Positions 31,782-43,302 of a DNA stretch of 64,000 bases are shown here, in pieces. Under the pieces are notes generated by a model. The model worked only from the letters and a program-made list of their open reading frames with translations. It was not told the DNA's origin and searched no databases. The number at the start of each line of letters is the position of its first letter. Position 1 is the stretch's first letter. This DNA is from Cladorhizidae sp. MBARI D1340-BT2. Taxonomy: Eukaryota > Porifera > Demospongiae > Poecilosclerida > Cladorhizidae. Made by a program: the position numbers and the translations under genes. The stretch covers positions 27,413,816 through 27,477,815 of the forward strand of contig JAQNBH010000012.1 in the NCBI GenBank assembly GCA_028752905.1, written 5' to 3'.

Positions 31782-34700
31782 TAAAACCCTGGGAGGGAAG
31801 GGAGGGAGGATTGGGCACTAAGTGCAGGAGAACGTGTGAGGGAGGGTGCTAAATAGAGAATGTTTTTGTGTTGGAACTAATGGGAGTAATGTGTATGTGA
31901 GTTATGGTGGTGGGGGTTAGTGTGTGCATGATTTAGTTGGTGGGTAGAGGGGGTATGAGTTGTGTGGTGTGTGTATGAGTTTGGTAGTGGGAGAGGTGTG
32001 TGCAAGAGGTGGTATTGTGGGCATGGTGTGTGTGTATGAGGTGGTGTTTGTGGGCTTGGTGTGTGTGGGTTGTGGGATAAGTGAAGTGGGGTAGTGGTGT
32101 GTTTATGGGATAGGGTGGTGAAGTGATGTATGTTTGAGTTGGGGTGGTGTGAGTGGTGTGGGTATGATTGGTATAGTGAGGTGTGTGTATATGAGTTGCT
32201 GGTTTAGGATGGTGTATGTCGGGAAACTGAACTGATTTATTGCATATTTAGTAATGGTCATGTGACCTCACGAATGTTCTCGATTGATTTTGTCAGTCTT
32301 GCATAAAAGTAATTCGGTGTCTCGAAAATTATCTTATTGCATCATGTGTGTGTGAGTAGTTAGCGCTGACGAAGACGAGGACAATTGGGACAGATTCTGA
32401 TATCTTACAGTGTATGAGTTTGGGTTGTGTTGGGTTGTGCATCACTTGCGGTAGTAGTGGGGTGTGTGTATTATGGAATGTGATACTTAGCACATATCAC
32501 AGGTTTACTATTAGTGGTTAGTAATATCCTGCATGTATGTATACTCTGTGGTTACTGAGGTTTACCATTAAGATCATGCTTGCTATATGTATATCTTGCT
32601 ATTAATACATCTTGCTATTAATAGAATGGTTGGTTTTCTATATAAAGCATATGCCTGTCTAGTTCTGGGATTCATCTTGAAATAGTTATACCACATGGTG
32701 GCAGTGGTGAACTATGGCACAAATACGTCTCCAACTCCAGAGCCTTTTAACTTTCAAAACCCTGATGACTGTCCCAGATGGAATGCCGATTCACACAATT
32801 TCACGAGCCATCTTCTCTAACTGCGGACAGTGACACCAACAAATCAATATACTTCTTAACTGCTTGGGCAAAGAAGCGGAAGTGGTACTCGTGTCTATGA
32901 ATATGGCAGAGGAAGAAGGCACAGTCTATGACACCGTCGTAACAAAAATTGATGCCTTCTTCCAAGTGTGACGAAATTTGGTTTTCGAGAGAAAAAGATT
33001 CAACTAGCATAATGAACTCTGAGTCGAGATGATGGAACACTACATAATGGAACTCTATATGATGGCCGAAACCTGTGACTACTGGGAAATGAAGAATGAA
33101 ATGATCTGAGATCGGCTGGTATTAGGAATTAGTGGCAGCGCACTATTACAGTGACTCCAATTGGATGCAGCACTAACTCTTGACAAAGCCAATATTCTCA
33201 CAAGCAACTAAAGAAACTTCAATTGACTGACACTAGCCAGATCCTAAATGGACCTTACAGGAAGAAGCTGAATGGTATGGGTATGTTTGATGCAACTATC
33301 TCCCATGGCAATAAGTTGAAGAGGCACCCCAAGTTTGTAATTGACGGTCTGAAGACTAACTTACTCGTACAGCCAGCTATATCTGCCCTGAATCATGAGT
33401 ATAATTAGCGTAAATGTCGAGCAAAACTCCGACATTCATGCCAGCATAACGCAGAAGAATCCATCGGTCTTCCAAGGCCTGGCAATCTAGGAGAGGAGTA
33501 TGAAGTCAAACTCAAGGCTGATGCTAAACCATACTCTCTCTTGGCTCCGAGACATATCCCAATACCTCTAAGGCCAAAATTGAAAGAAAGCTTACCTGGA
33601 TGCAGGGGTGTATTTAGGGGGGGGCGGGGGGGGCATTCGCCCCCACTTGTATCATTCTCGCCCCCCCCTTGAAATTAGAGATATTTTTTTAAATAATGTC
33701 AAGAAAGGTGTAATACAAGAAAGGTGTAATAAGCTTATGATATCAGGTTCAAATGATAGGAATGTCAACAAGAAAGGTGTAATAAGCTTATGATATCAGG
33801 TTCAAATGATAGGAATGTCAAACTGAGGTTCTTCTTGGTTTTCTCTGCCATACGTCCACAATCTCTTCAAGGTCGCTCTCAGAGAGTACTTCTGGTGCCT
33901 CTATAGCAATCCTCATAAGGTGAGAAAGGCTGCAGTCACTTAGAGAATTACGCAAACGAGTCTTGATCATCTTCATCTGTGAGAAGCTTCTCTCCACAGA
34001 AGCAGTAGAAACTGGAATCGATAAGCAGATGGAGGCAATCTTGTGCAAATTGGGAAACATGGCCTTGAGCATGTCGTTTGAAACAAGTTCTTTCAGCTGT
34101 GATGCAGTAGTATCCCGTGGTTGCTTGACTAACAGCTGGCGGAATGTTTTCCACTCTGTAAGTATTTCAGTGGAAATCATGGCTGTCTTCACTGTTTCTT
34201 CTCCATCCAATGTTTCTGCATCTCTATCTTCTCCGTAGTGAGCAATCAGTTTCTCAACAGACGTGTCTCCATAAGTGGGAAAATATACTGAATCTGGTTT
34301 TGGAACTTTCCGTGGATCGAATATAGACAATGCTGATACAACAGCGTTGGATGAAGAAAATCGGCTTGTTATGTTGGCCTTTAAATCAGCAACAAAAGGC
34401 TTACCAACAACATTCTGGAACGAAAGTATTTTATCAGCGTCAATAGACACCTTTGTAGATGACTTCAAGTCTTCAACGTTTTCAAGAAGCTCCAACACCC
34501 AGTTCGCTCCAGGCAAAACTGCATCATCCAAGGATTTAACAGTAGCATCAACAAGGAATGATATCAACGAGAGGTCAAGCTGCTCTGCCTGAAGTGCTTT
34601 GCTGAGCTTGGCTACTTGTGGTAGAGTGAAATCAAGCAAATATATAGCTGCAATCGTAGACAATTTGCAGAGGGCACCATGGATTCCAAGAGCTTCTGGC

Positions 34701-37700
34701 TCGTGGGACGTCTCGTAGATGTTCCCAATGGTGATTACAATTGCAGAATAACTTGCTTTGACAGCTTTGACACACCTTTCATGTGCCAGCCAGCGTGTGT
34801 CAGATGGCTTGATCACTTTCATTTCTGGAAGTTCAAGAACGTGCTGTACCTCCTTCAGACACTCTGCTCGCTTGGGGGAATTGCGAAAATGCTTCCAAAG
34901 AGTAGTCAATGTTCTGTAAACATGAGCAATTCCAGGAGTTTTATTGGCAGCTTGCACACAAGCCAACTGCAGTAAGTGACAGTGGCAGTGTATAAACAGA
35001 GCGTGAGGAGTATGTTTCTTGATACGTGCCTGAACCCCGGTCTTTCGTCCAGAAAAAGTTGCAGCTCCATCAAATCCCAATCCAACTATTCTTCCGACTT
35101 GTAGACCTTTCTTCTTTAAACAATCGATGAGATTAGAATAGATGGTCTCTGCATCAGCCTTCTTCAATGGAATAAGCTCCAGAAAGCACTCTACTGGTAC
35201 ACCATCTTCCTCCCAGCGGCAAAACACAGACAATTCTTCTACGTTGGTGACATCTGTGCACTCATCTGCCATGAGGCTGTACATGGTGCCTTTTGAAGTC
35301 GCTTCAGAATCGACTCCTCCACCCATGTCCCCAATGATTCGATGAATTCAACCACAGCCAATCTTGATGTGTACACAGCATTTCTTGGTGCAGTTTCTAA
35401 GAATTGCTTCAAATGTTGGCTGCCACATCGAACCACCACGTCAACCAGCTTCTCAAATTTTGTCGAATGTGCAACTTGTTCTTTCGTAAGAAAATGAGTG
35501 AGTAGGATCAGGCACTTCACTGCAGCTCTGTTCTGAGCTCTTTTGCGAGCTAAAACATTCTGGAGTTGCTGTACAACTGTTCCACCTTTGGCTGCTCCTT
35601 TAGCTGCAAAAAGAGCTTGAGTTGCATGGATATGGAAGTCACTTCTCGCATGAGCTTTCATTTTTTCAACAGCTTTCTTCCTATTTCTGCAAGGTTGTGT
35701 GACCCACACTCCTCCAGTACGCTGCAGACCAGATTGCTTGCAAACCTTGCAAAAGGCACCATCGCTATCCTCGTCATAATAGAGCCAACTGAAATCTTTC
35801 TCCCAGCTCTTAGAGTATTTTCTCTTCGTGGATACAGAAGAGCGGTGTTTGTTTTGCTTGCTTTTCTTTGAAGGTGGAGGACTAAGGCTAGGACTAGATG
35901 CCTCGACATGCTCAGAGCTATCTGTTCTGCTATCTTCGCTATCGCTGCTATTAGCATGAGAAGAGGCTTGAGAAGTACTTGCAAAGTATGAGCGAATATC
36001 CATATTAATATGAAGAGAAATCAGCTAGTAAGGTTTCTTTTATAGAGACTTTAAGACCATGACATAATGGACTGAGTTAAAAATACTGAGAGAGAGTGGG
36101 AAAGAAGGAGGGAACTGAAGAAGTGACAAACCTACAAAGGAGAACACGTGGTGGTGTGTGATGACTTTAAGACCATGACATAATGGACTGAGTTAAAAAT
36201 ACTGAGAGAGAGTGGGAAAGAAGGAGGGAACTGAAGAAGTGACAAACCTACAAAGGAGAACACGTGGTGGCGTGTGATGACATCATGTCTAAGATTAGAC
36301 TTGAAGACCATGACATAATGGACTGAGTTAAAAATACTGAGAGAGAGGGAGTGGGAAAGAAGGAGAAACAAAAGAAGTGACAAACCTACAAAGGAGAGCA
36401 CGTGGTGGTGTGTGATGTCATCGTGTCATGACACATGCTCTCCTTTTTCCAAGCAGCTACAATATCATGAGAAATATATACAGTCTAGCCATAGTTCGGT
36501 ATAGCATAATGCCATTGGTAGTCAGTCAAAATAGCTATCCTCAGACATTGTAAAAGCAAAAAAAAATATGGGGGGATCTTCCCCCCAGACCCCCCTTTTA
36601 CGACTTATGAACATGTTAAGAAAATATTAACAAAAATTAGGGCACCAAGTGACCAACCATTTCCACCCCCCCCCCCCCCCCTAGAGAACTAGAGAAAAAT
36701 TGTGTATGAAACCTGTTGTCCATGATTTTGTAAGAAAATGCATGGAATGCAACATAATTCGATTTCACAAAAGCCCACCTCCATTATACGAGTGACAAGT
36801 GACTATATCTAATCTATATATGCTGATTGCCGTAGCATGCAACTTCAGCAAATATTTAAGATGGAATGTTGTACTAAAGATTTTAGAAAAAGTGCATGCC
36901 ATCATAAGTAGCAGCTATATATACAGTTAGTACTGCAAAAATACCTGTGGGTAAAACACTTTCGTACTCCACGCGGAAGCCCAGGGTGCACGTCCCCTTT
37001 CCGCACCATCCAGGCTCTCCGCCCCCCCCTTATTTTTCCATATCTCAAGTTCGCCCCCCCTTGGCAAAATTTCTGTATACAACCCTGCTGGATGGAATCT
37101 AATGGTGTCATATCCAAAGTGGAAGAACCAACACCTTGTTGTGCAGGAATGGTCGTAGTGCCAAAGAAAGCTGGAGCAATTCCAATTAGTATCGACCTCA
37201 AGCCTCTAAATGAGAATGTCCTCAGGGAGGTACATCCACTGCCAAAAGTGGATGACTCACGCTCAGCTAACAGGAGCCAAGGTTTTCAGTAAACTTGATG
37301 CGAGTGGATTCTGGCAAATTCCTTTAGCCAAGACATCACGACCCCTAATGACCTTCATCACTCCTTTCGGATGGTACTACTTGAACTCGCTGCCATTTAA
37401 GATCTAGTGCAGCAGAACACTTGCAGAAATGAAAGATCAGAATACACTGAGGACTACAAGGAGCTCTCTGCCTGATGGATGATGTTCTAGTGTTTGGAAA
37501 GGACAAGGAGGAACATGATGTTTGCCTGACAGCTGTGCTTGAGTGCATCAAAGCAGCTAGAGCTACACTCAACCCAAGCAAATGCTAGTTTGAGAAATCA
37601 AAACTGAAATTCCTTGCTCACATCATAGACTCAAATGGAATCCAGGCAGATCAAGACGAGACATCTGCCATTTGTGAAATGAAGCCGCCCACAATGATTC

Positions 37701-40361
37701 CAGAGCTACGACCCCTCATGGGGATGGCAAATCAGCTGGGGAAATTTCCAAGCAAACTAGCAGAGATCACTCAAACTCTTCCATTGCTACTTAGCAAGAA
37801 AACAACTTGGATGTGGTGATGTGCTCAACAGCAGGCCTTCACCAACCTCAAAGAAGAGGTATCAAAACTAACGATACTGGCTCTCTATGACCCACAAGCA
37901 CCAACAAAAATATCAGCAGATGCCTTATCATGTGGACTGGGAGCAGTTTTGTTACAAGAAAACAGCTCTAACTGGAAACCAGTTGCATATGCCTCCAGCT
38001 CAATGACAGAAACTGAACAAAGAATGCCCAACTTGAGAAAGAGACATTGGCCACCACCCGGGCATGGAGAAGTTTGCGAGCTATGTACATGGAATGAAAT
38101 TTCTCATTGAAACCGGCCACAAACCGTTAGTATCTCTTCTAGGTATGCAATACCTAGACAAGCCCCACCCAGAGTGGGCCTAACACACCACACCCCTCCC
38201 CCCTTTCTTCTGGAGTTTGGAGTAGTTGGCTGGAGCAGGAGTGAAATTTTTCACTTCTGATCTGTAAACAATACATGTCTTGTCTGGCTGTTGGTTGGCT
38301 TGTGTCATGCATTCAATTGGCTGTATTCAATGCACATCCTCACCACATCACCTTTCTTCTTCACCTGTAGAATTGGAAATGACCATGGGCTCTTACATGC
38401 TTCTAGAATATTATGTTCCAACAATGTCTGAATTTCCTTTTGAATACCATCTACACAACTCTTGGGGACTTTCCTTGCTGGAATCCAGATGGGCTTGGCT
38501 TACTTCTCAATGGCATGTTCCACTGCCGTTGTTTTACCAGAGCTATTTGTGAAGACTGTAGGGGACGTATCTATCAAGCATTGGAGCAGTAAATCTGTCC
38601 ATCATTTAAGTTTGGTCCCATGAGAGCTTTAGAGTCTAATTCCCATAGGGTTGGTAAGAGAAGTCCCTGCAGAATCTTTATTTGTTAGGATGATACAAAA
38701 TACAGATACCACTGAACTGTGCCAGAACTTCATCATGTTGACATGAATTGTTTTCTTTCTGTCATGCATGTGCACTCTGTATGTAACTGTTGATACTTTG
38801 CTGATGATTTCATAAGGTCATTGCGATTGGGCCATGAGTTTGCCAGAAGCAACTGGTGTGAGTATCAACACTTGCTTACCCAGTTTGAAGGTTTATTTTC
38901 TAGCTTTCAGGTTGAAATGACTTTCTTTCTGTTCTTGGTAGTTGTCCTATTTGGCTGAGCTATTTGCTGCATCTGTTCTAGGCTCACCATTGAACAACAG
39001 TGGTGTCTTTACACTGACTGTCAGTCCAGGTCTCCTTCAAAATCTGCAGAGGTCCTCTAACATGAAAACTGAAGACTAGTTTAAAGGGAGAAAATGGTCT
39101 GGATTTATTGGTGTCTTCCTTTTACCAAACAAGATTTGCAGGAAGCAACGTGCCCCACTCTTGTTTGTGTTTACTGACCATCTTAATCATTTGTTTCAAT
39201 GTGGCATGAAACTGTTCGTCTGAGGGTGTTATGGACTTACTTTGATGTGGTGAATGCCTAGTTTCTTATATAAGGTTGTCACAAGAATGACACAAAATTG
39301 CTGCCCTGATCTGTCAGTAGTTAGCTGATATTTCTGGGGGAGAGAATAAGTCCATCAAAGCAGAAGAAAGAGTTTCAGCAACAGCTTTCCTGAGTAGTGT
39401 TGTATCACTGTCTGGCAAAATCCATGGATGTTAACGGATCTTGTTGCCGGCTCTAGTGTGAGGCAAAGGGTCAATTATATCAAAAGCTACCCTTGTCATT
39501 AGTTCTGTGATAATTGGCATAGAGATTAGTGGAGCCAGGGTCTGTGGGCGTCTACCTGCCTTCTGGTATTTAGTGCAGGATTCACATTTTGAGTGCATGC
39601 ATTACTTAAAGTGTTAATTGTGAATGTGGTTGTGGTGTAGTGATGTAATGTCAAGTGGAATCTCTGTGCATGTAATTATGGTTACTTCCTGTATCCTGGC
39701 AGGACTTATAAAAGGTCCTGTCAGCCATTTGTGATTAGTCTTGTCTTCACCATAGTTTTCGTCAGTTCATAAGTTATACCTAGACACCCTGAATCTCTCT
39801 GGGTAGGTATTAACTAAGGCGATACTTAGAGATAGACTCTGGTGGCAGCACCTATTAACTGAAGGGAGAAGGTAATCCTAACCGAGGAACCTTATAAGAC
39901 ACCTTCTTTAAAACACCAACTAGCCCTTCACAAGTGGGTGTGGTGGAGGCCAGCTGGTGTGAAGTATCCTTCCTGTGGGAGTATGAAGCTATCTAATATG
40001 TAGTTGTACTTGGTGGTGGTACTAGTATAGTGTGTGCATGTGGTAAGTCAGTGTTGTAGGTGGAGATGTGCTTTTCCCCTTCATGTCAGAAGTAAGAGAT
40101 GTTAAGAGATGGATGACCACTTTTGTCATTGATGATAGTAAGACCAATTGGAGCACCCACTCTCTGGGGACCCATCAGTGAGAGACTACTTCTAGCAGGA
40201 GTGTAGCTCTTGGCCATACCAGGGAGCTTATTGTTTTTCTTTCTCTCTGTATAATAATAGCAGACACTAACTTGATACAGGAATCTCATTACAAAGCCTT
40301 TGACACATAGGTATCTTCATCAGTAAGAATGAGGTGCTGCTTGCCTGATGGTGTATATATA

Positions 40362-40407
<46 letters not shown>

Positions 40408-42878
40408 TAAGCATGTCATGCACTTCTGTGATTGGTCCATGTGAAATGGTGAATGGTGTGATTGACAGAGATATAATGTGGTGATGTGGATGACTTGGGG
40501 TGTGATAGGACTAGCAGAGAAGACAAAAAAAAATAGATGAGCTCTACTTTTTGTTTGATTAAAACTTAGCTAACAGGCAGAGTTAATTAGTCATGCCTCT
40601 TAGTTTAGAATGTTATGTTGCTATGTGTTGACTGGTGTTGATTGGTCTGTTCTGCTTAACATTTTGTTCTTGTTTTTTGTGCTGCTGTTCTTGTTTGGGT
40701 CTGTCTATTGCAAGGACATGTGTGGCATTATAGTGTCAGCCTAGGAGTATGGGGATGTCCAGTGTAGGCATGTTTGTGTGTCTAGTTATCTAGGGCTGGA
40801 TCTGGGGGTTGGGCTAGCTGAGTGGAGTTGTTTGGTATTTTGATTATGGATGTATGCATGTGTGATGTTGGGAATGAGGCTGTGTGTGTGTAATGCCAGG
40901 GCTAGGACTACACATAAGTTTTGCTTGCAGAGGTGGACAACTTCCACTTCAAAACAAATGCTGAAAATCGCAACTGCCAACTTGAACATTCTCTTTCTTG
41001 CTGATCCTACCATTTATGGAAGCTCCTATTTTGAGGAAAGCTGCACAGGCACCTATACCTTCCAGCAAACACTACCTGCTCTTCTTACTTGGTGTTGCTC
41101 AGGAATCCAGTTCTTTCTTAGTGTGACTCATGAGAGTAGCTCCTTCTTTGTCTGGCTTAAGAGAGTTACTCCATCTTCATGTGGCTCATGTAACAGAAGT
41201 ATAGTTTTCTGCTCCTGTCTAATAAATAATGCAAAGCATTCATTTACATGGTAGAAGATTCAATGTGTGTGCATTATTTGTTTAGTAAGAGCTTAGTTGT
41301 TGTTAAGCACTGCTGGTTTGGTTAGAAGTGGTGATAGACAACCAGAGTTTATGGTTCACTTGTGGGTATACACTTGCTTGGTATGTTTAGTAGTAGTGTA
41401 AATAAAACCTTCCATTGATGCACTCACACAAATAATCCACTCATTGACTAGCTGTTGTTGTTGCAGCAGATGTTACTGGAAGAACTAATGAAGAAGCAGC
41501 TGCCATCACTACATTCTCAAGCAGCATCAAAGCACAGGTTAGCAAAACCATCTATCAGGGTTTGTCAGGGAGTCAGGGGATCAGGAATTACCCCACCTCC
41601 CACCTACACCACAAGGATTAAAAAAATTGTGGTGTCATAATAAGTATATTGTATGCATTCACTATTTGTTTTGCAGCTAATGTTAGTTAATTAACAATTT
41701 CAGTTAATGAACTTGGCAATTAAGTAGACAACATGTATAATACATTCCTAAGATTTTACTCTTTGAATATGTCAAAGTTGCACTAAAACCTTCTAAAGTC
41801 AGTTCAAGTCCTTCAATTGTGATTCACCTGAGCCTAGCCAGGTTAGTGTTACTTATCTATTTCCAAGACTTAACTTAATAAACTTCATCTAACCAAAAAT
41901 CAGGCTAATGGGTCCATGTAGTAAGGATAGCTATGAAAAATGCCAGGCTGGACACTCATCCCCACTCTTCCCAGCAACTAAAATGTCTCTATGAAGCCAT
42001 GATCTTCATGCTATATTAGTTGTTTCTGTTGTTATTTTAGTTATTATTGTAGAAATATGACGAACTGCTGGCCAAAGTTCCAGAGTGCAACCGTGCTTAC
42101 CTAGATGATGTGATAATGTCAGATGTGGACCTAGGTCGAATTTCTGCAAGACTGTATGTACATAAGGCATATCTGCTAGGACTGAACTGGTCTGACGTGC
42201 AGCACATAATGACCACATACAGGGGAAGTCCTGGTCTACAAAGGTACTACAATGCTAAATGCGTGAATTGTGGATGTGGTTTTATAGATGCACACTATTT
42301 ACAAGGTGGGCTGTTCTGGAGCATTGGGGATCTAAAGCTGGTTATCCAAAGACTTACAGGAATCTTCTTCGAGTATGTGTGGAGGGAGATTTGGAGGAAT
42401 CTGCTGAAGACATTATTTCCATCTTAAGCAGCAAAGGTTGGTCTAGATGGTTGTGTTGGTGTGTATATTTTAAGTGGTAAAGGGTGGTCACCCTTAGTCT
42501 ACATGGGGACAGTCTTGTTTATCTTCTTTTTTACAACTAGATATTACATAAGGTAGAACAATCCTGAATACTTTTGGAACTGGTCAACACGATTCGAATG
42601 CATAAATGCTTCTTTGCAAGTGCGTAGTTTGTAATTATAGATACAGCCTGAAATGTTCTGGCCTGTAATTATCGATTCCTTTTCCTCGTGCTTGCTCTTC
42701 ACTTGTCCTTCCCCCTCCACATTGCTCTGTAAAGTTAACAATGGAGAACAGAAATTGAGTCATGGCCTCTTCTGCTTTACTTACAGCAGTAAGAAAGATG
42801 CCATTAAGGGGACGCATGTGCAGACTAGCAAATCTAGAGGCATCTGAAGAACAACTTCACTGTGCTCACCAAATTTAG
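31361..42878 (+). CDS. Death-domain protein, copy 4
   Basis: Inferred join: candidate micro-exon 31361-31387 (U3), then 41470-41537, 42053-42243, 42306-42436 and 42787-42878 in U4. If correct, the first intron is 10 kb and contains a hAT transposon, two gypsy fragments and a solo LTR. It is open throughout the joined exons, with LGLNWSDVQHI and WAVLEHWGSKAGYPK motifs; stop 42876-42878. The micro-exon link is inference; the four Death-side exons are better supported. Confidence 0.5.
31600..31791. mobile_element. hAT-type MITE (U3)
   Basis: Starts CAGGGTTTCTGG, ends AAAACCCTG, with an internal C tract of about 27 (31751-31777). Confidence 0.65.
31850..32470. repeat. G/T-rich degenerate minisatellite (U3)
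   Basis: G/T-biased tract as in U1, shortened and interrupted by the solo LTR at 32217-32409. Confidence 0.8.
32217..32409. mobile_element. 193-bp solo LTR (U3)
   Basis: TGTCGGGAAACTG...ATATCTTACA flanked by GTGTA at 32212-32216 and 32410-32414. U1 and U2 keep single GTGTA sites (14339-14343, 21537-21541). It has no coding sequence. Confidence 0.85.
32696..32709 (+). promoter_or_regulatory. Primer binding site, tRNA-Leu type (U3)
   Basis: TGGTGGCAGTGGTG differs at one position from the complement of the animal tRNA-Leu(AAG) 3' end. Copies at 48286 and 60297. Confidence 0.6.
32700..33220 (+). pseudogene. gag of K02A2.6-like element (U3)
   Basis: Decayed frame with EPFNFQNPDD at the start, YDTVVTKIDAFFQV mid-way, then HYIMELYMMAETCDYW and EMIRDRLVLGI near 33040-33130, matching gag of this family. 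Several in-frame stops. Confidence 0.6.
33223..33420 (+). pseudogene. Protease C-terminal part (K02A2.6-like, U3)
   Basis: Encodes the region after the catalytic site: MGMFDATISHGNK, FVIDGLKTNLLVQPAISAL, the flap and C-terminal strands of a retropepsin. The catalytic D-T/S-G segment is missing. Confidence 0.55.
33699..33825. repeat. Tandem duplication near hAT 2 left end
   Basis: Two copies of AAGAAAGGTGTAATAAGC plus the following ATGATATCAGGTTC segment, just past the transposase stop. Confidence 0.75.
33818..36003 (-). pseudogene. hAT 2 transposase, one frameshift
   Basis: Starts at 36003 with MDIRSYFAS, a Ser-rich acidic region, a TTF-type zinc finger (CKVC...H-x5-H, about 35760-35600), then the DUF4371 region. 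The frame changes near 35285, after LQKA; the second frame carries ADECTDVT (first catalytic Asp region), GFDGAATFSG, CHLLQLACVQ and the dimerisation region ASVERSFSQMKMIKTRLR near the end, stop 33818. Total about 730 residues, a full hAT length. A one-base indel is the only break seen, so this copy, or an assembly error in an active one, is close to functional. Confidence 0.85.
36047..36430. repeat. Three tandem 116-135 bp repeats upstream of hAT 2 transposase
   Basis: Copies start at 36047, 36163 and 36298, each with AAGACCATGACATAATGG and ending CACGTGGTGG. They lie in the promoter-side region of the transposase; CACGTG E-box cores recur once per copy. Confidence 0.8.
37095..38185 (+). pseudogene. 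Reverse transcriptase and partial RNase H (K02A2.6-like, U3)
   Basis: SNGVISKVEEPTPCCAGMVVVPKKAG at the start is better kept than in U4 and U5. Then FSKLDASGFWQIPLA, TFITPFGWYY, the catalytic MDDVLVFG (near 37480), LNPSKC, LMGMANQLGKF, an SADALSCGLGAVLLQ RNase H start and VAYASSSMTETEQR. The frame is interrupted by stops near 37407, 37585 and 37816. Confidence 0.7.
38195..39590 (-). mobile_element. Gmr1-like gypsy fragment, family b (U3)
   Basis: Minus strand, diverged from family a but with the same order: integrase C-terminus with KFKLGKQVLIL and QGPYEIISKV (38900-38790), HVNMMKF, then reverse transcriptase N-terminus with SPTVFTNSSGKTTAVEHAI, VPKSC and FPILQVKKKGDVVRMCIEYSQLNA at 38390-38310, where homology to reverse transcriptase stops. 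It is joined tail to tail with the K02A2.6-like element. Confidence 0.65.
39592..40503. promoter_or_regulatory. TATA-containing block (U3)
   Basis: Copy of 23758-24660 with the CAGGAC-TTATAAAA-GTCCTG hairpin near 39711 and TGGTGGCAGC near 39840. A long TA repeat occupies 40352-40402. Confidence 0.35.
40352..40402. repeat. TA microsatellite (U3)
   Basis: About 50 bp of alternating TA with one GTG interruption; U4 has about 35 bp at 52447-52477 and U2 about 16 bp at 24547-24562. Confidence 0.9.
40850..41254 (+). other. Unit-start open block, 134-codon ORF (U4)
   Basis: ATG 40850 to stop 41252-41254. The frame is intact here and in U5 but broken in U1 and U2. It shows RWTTSTSKQML and FLADPTIYG segments, is Cys/Ser/Phe-rich, and has no recognised domain. 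It may be chance or an intronic gene. Confidence 0.3.
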
Positions 42879-43119
42879 CTAGCTAGAATAAGCCAACTTA
42901 TCATTGGGATTGCTATGTTATGAACTTTGTGGCTTCCTCACATCTTCCTGGAGATTTTACAATGGGAGTAGCTTCCAGCAATCAATGGAAGGAGAAGTGG
43001 TAACATCCATTTTTCTTGAGTATTAACTTTCATCATAAGATTTATATTTTAATGAGTATTTTGTTATGTTTTTGCCTGTTTCTACCTCAATGCTCATTCT
43101 TCATCAGGGTGAGAAACAA

Positions 43120-43152
43120 GGCAACACATTTACACTCACTGGCAACACATTT
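43120..43152 (-). repeat. Inverted minisatellite seed (U4)
   Basis: Same paired GGCAACACATTT arrangement as in U3. Confidence 0.6.
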
Positions 43153-43207
43153 CATTTACATTTACAAAAATAATGTAATTACAAACAACCAATCAAATGC
43201 AAGTCGT

Positions 43208-43297
43208 TAGTGTGTGAGGTGAGAGGTCCCACACATTAACATGTGGGCGAGTGTAAATTGTTGATTGTGCAGGCTAAGTGTTGCCAGTTAGGCCTCC
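43208..43297. repeat. Direct repeat, left copy (U4)
   Basis: Right copy at about 45930-46018. Same sequence class as 27370-27457. Confidence 0.6.
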
Positions 43298-43302
43298 CCC
43301 AT

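Larger units (their letters stand above)
33603..37087 (-). mobile_element. hAT transposon 2, nearly intact (3485 bp)
   Basis: Ends CAGGGGTGTATTTAG and, on the other strand, CAGGGTTGTATACAG. It is flanked by CTGGATG at 33596-33602 and 37088-37094, a 7-bp duplication; U4 and U5 keep single sites near 49187 and 61199 (CGGGATG). Subterminal G and C tracts. One minus-strand transposase with a single visible frameshift. Present only in U3, so the youngest insertion that can be dated here. Confidence 0.9.
32479..38185 (+). mobile_element. K02A2.6-like gypsy element, interrupted by hAT 2 (U3)
   Basis: The candidate 5' LTR 32479-32695 (TGTGATAC...TACCACA, TATAAA at 32641) is followed by a tRNA-Leu-type primer site TGGTGGCAGTGGTG. 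Then come gag, protease and reverse transcriptase (split by hAT 2 at 33603-37087), and an RNase H region cut off after DHKPLV-like GHKPLVSLL near 38130. No integrase or 3' LTR remains. Stops in every domain. Confidence 0.75.
24661..40503. repeat. Tandem segmental unit U3
   Basis: Third and longest copy, 15.8 kb, because of a private 3.5-kb hAT insertion. Without it the unit is close in length to U4. It shares all U4 and U5 features but keeps sequence deleted in both of them, such as 8 bp in the K02A2.6-like reverse transcriptase near 37152. It therefore branches before the U4/U5 pair. Confidence 0.85.
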
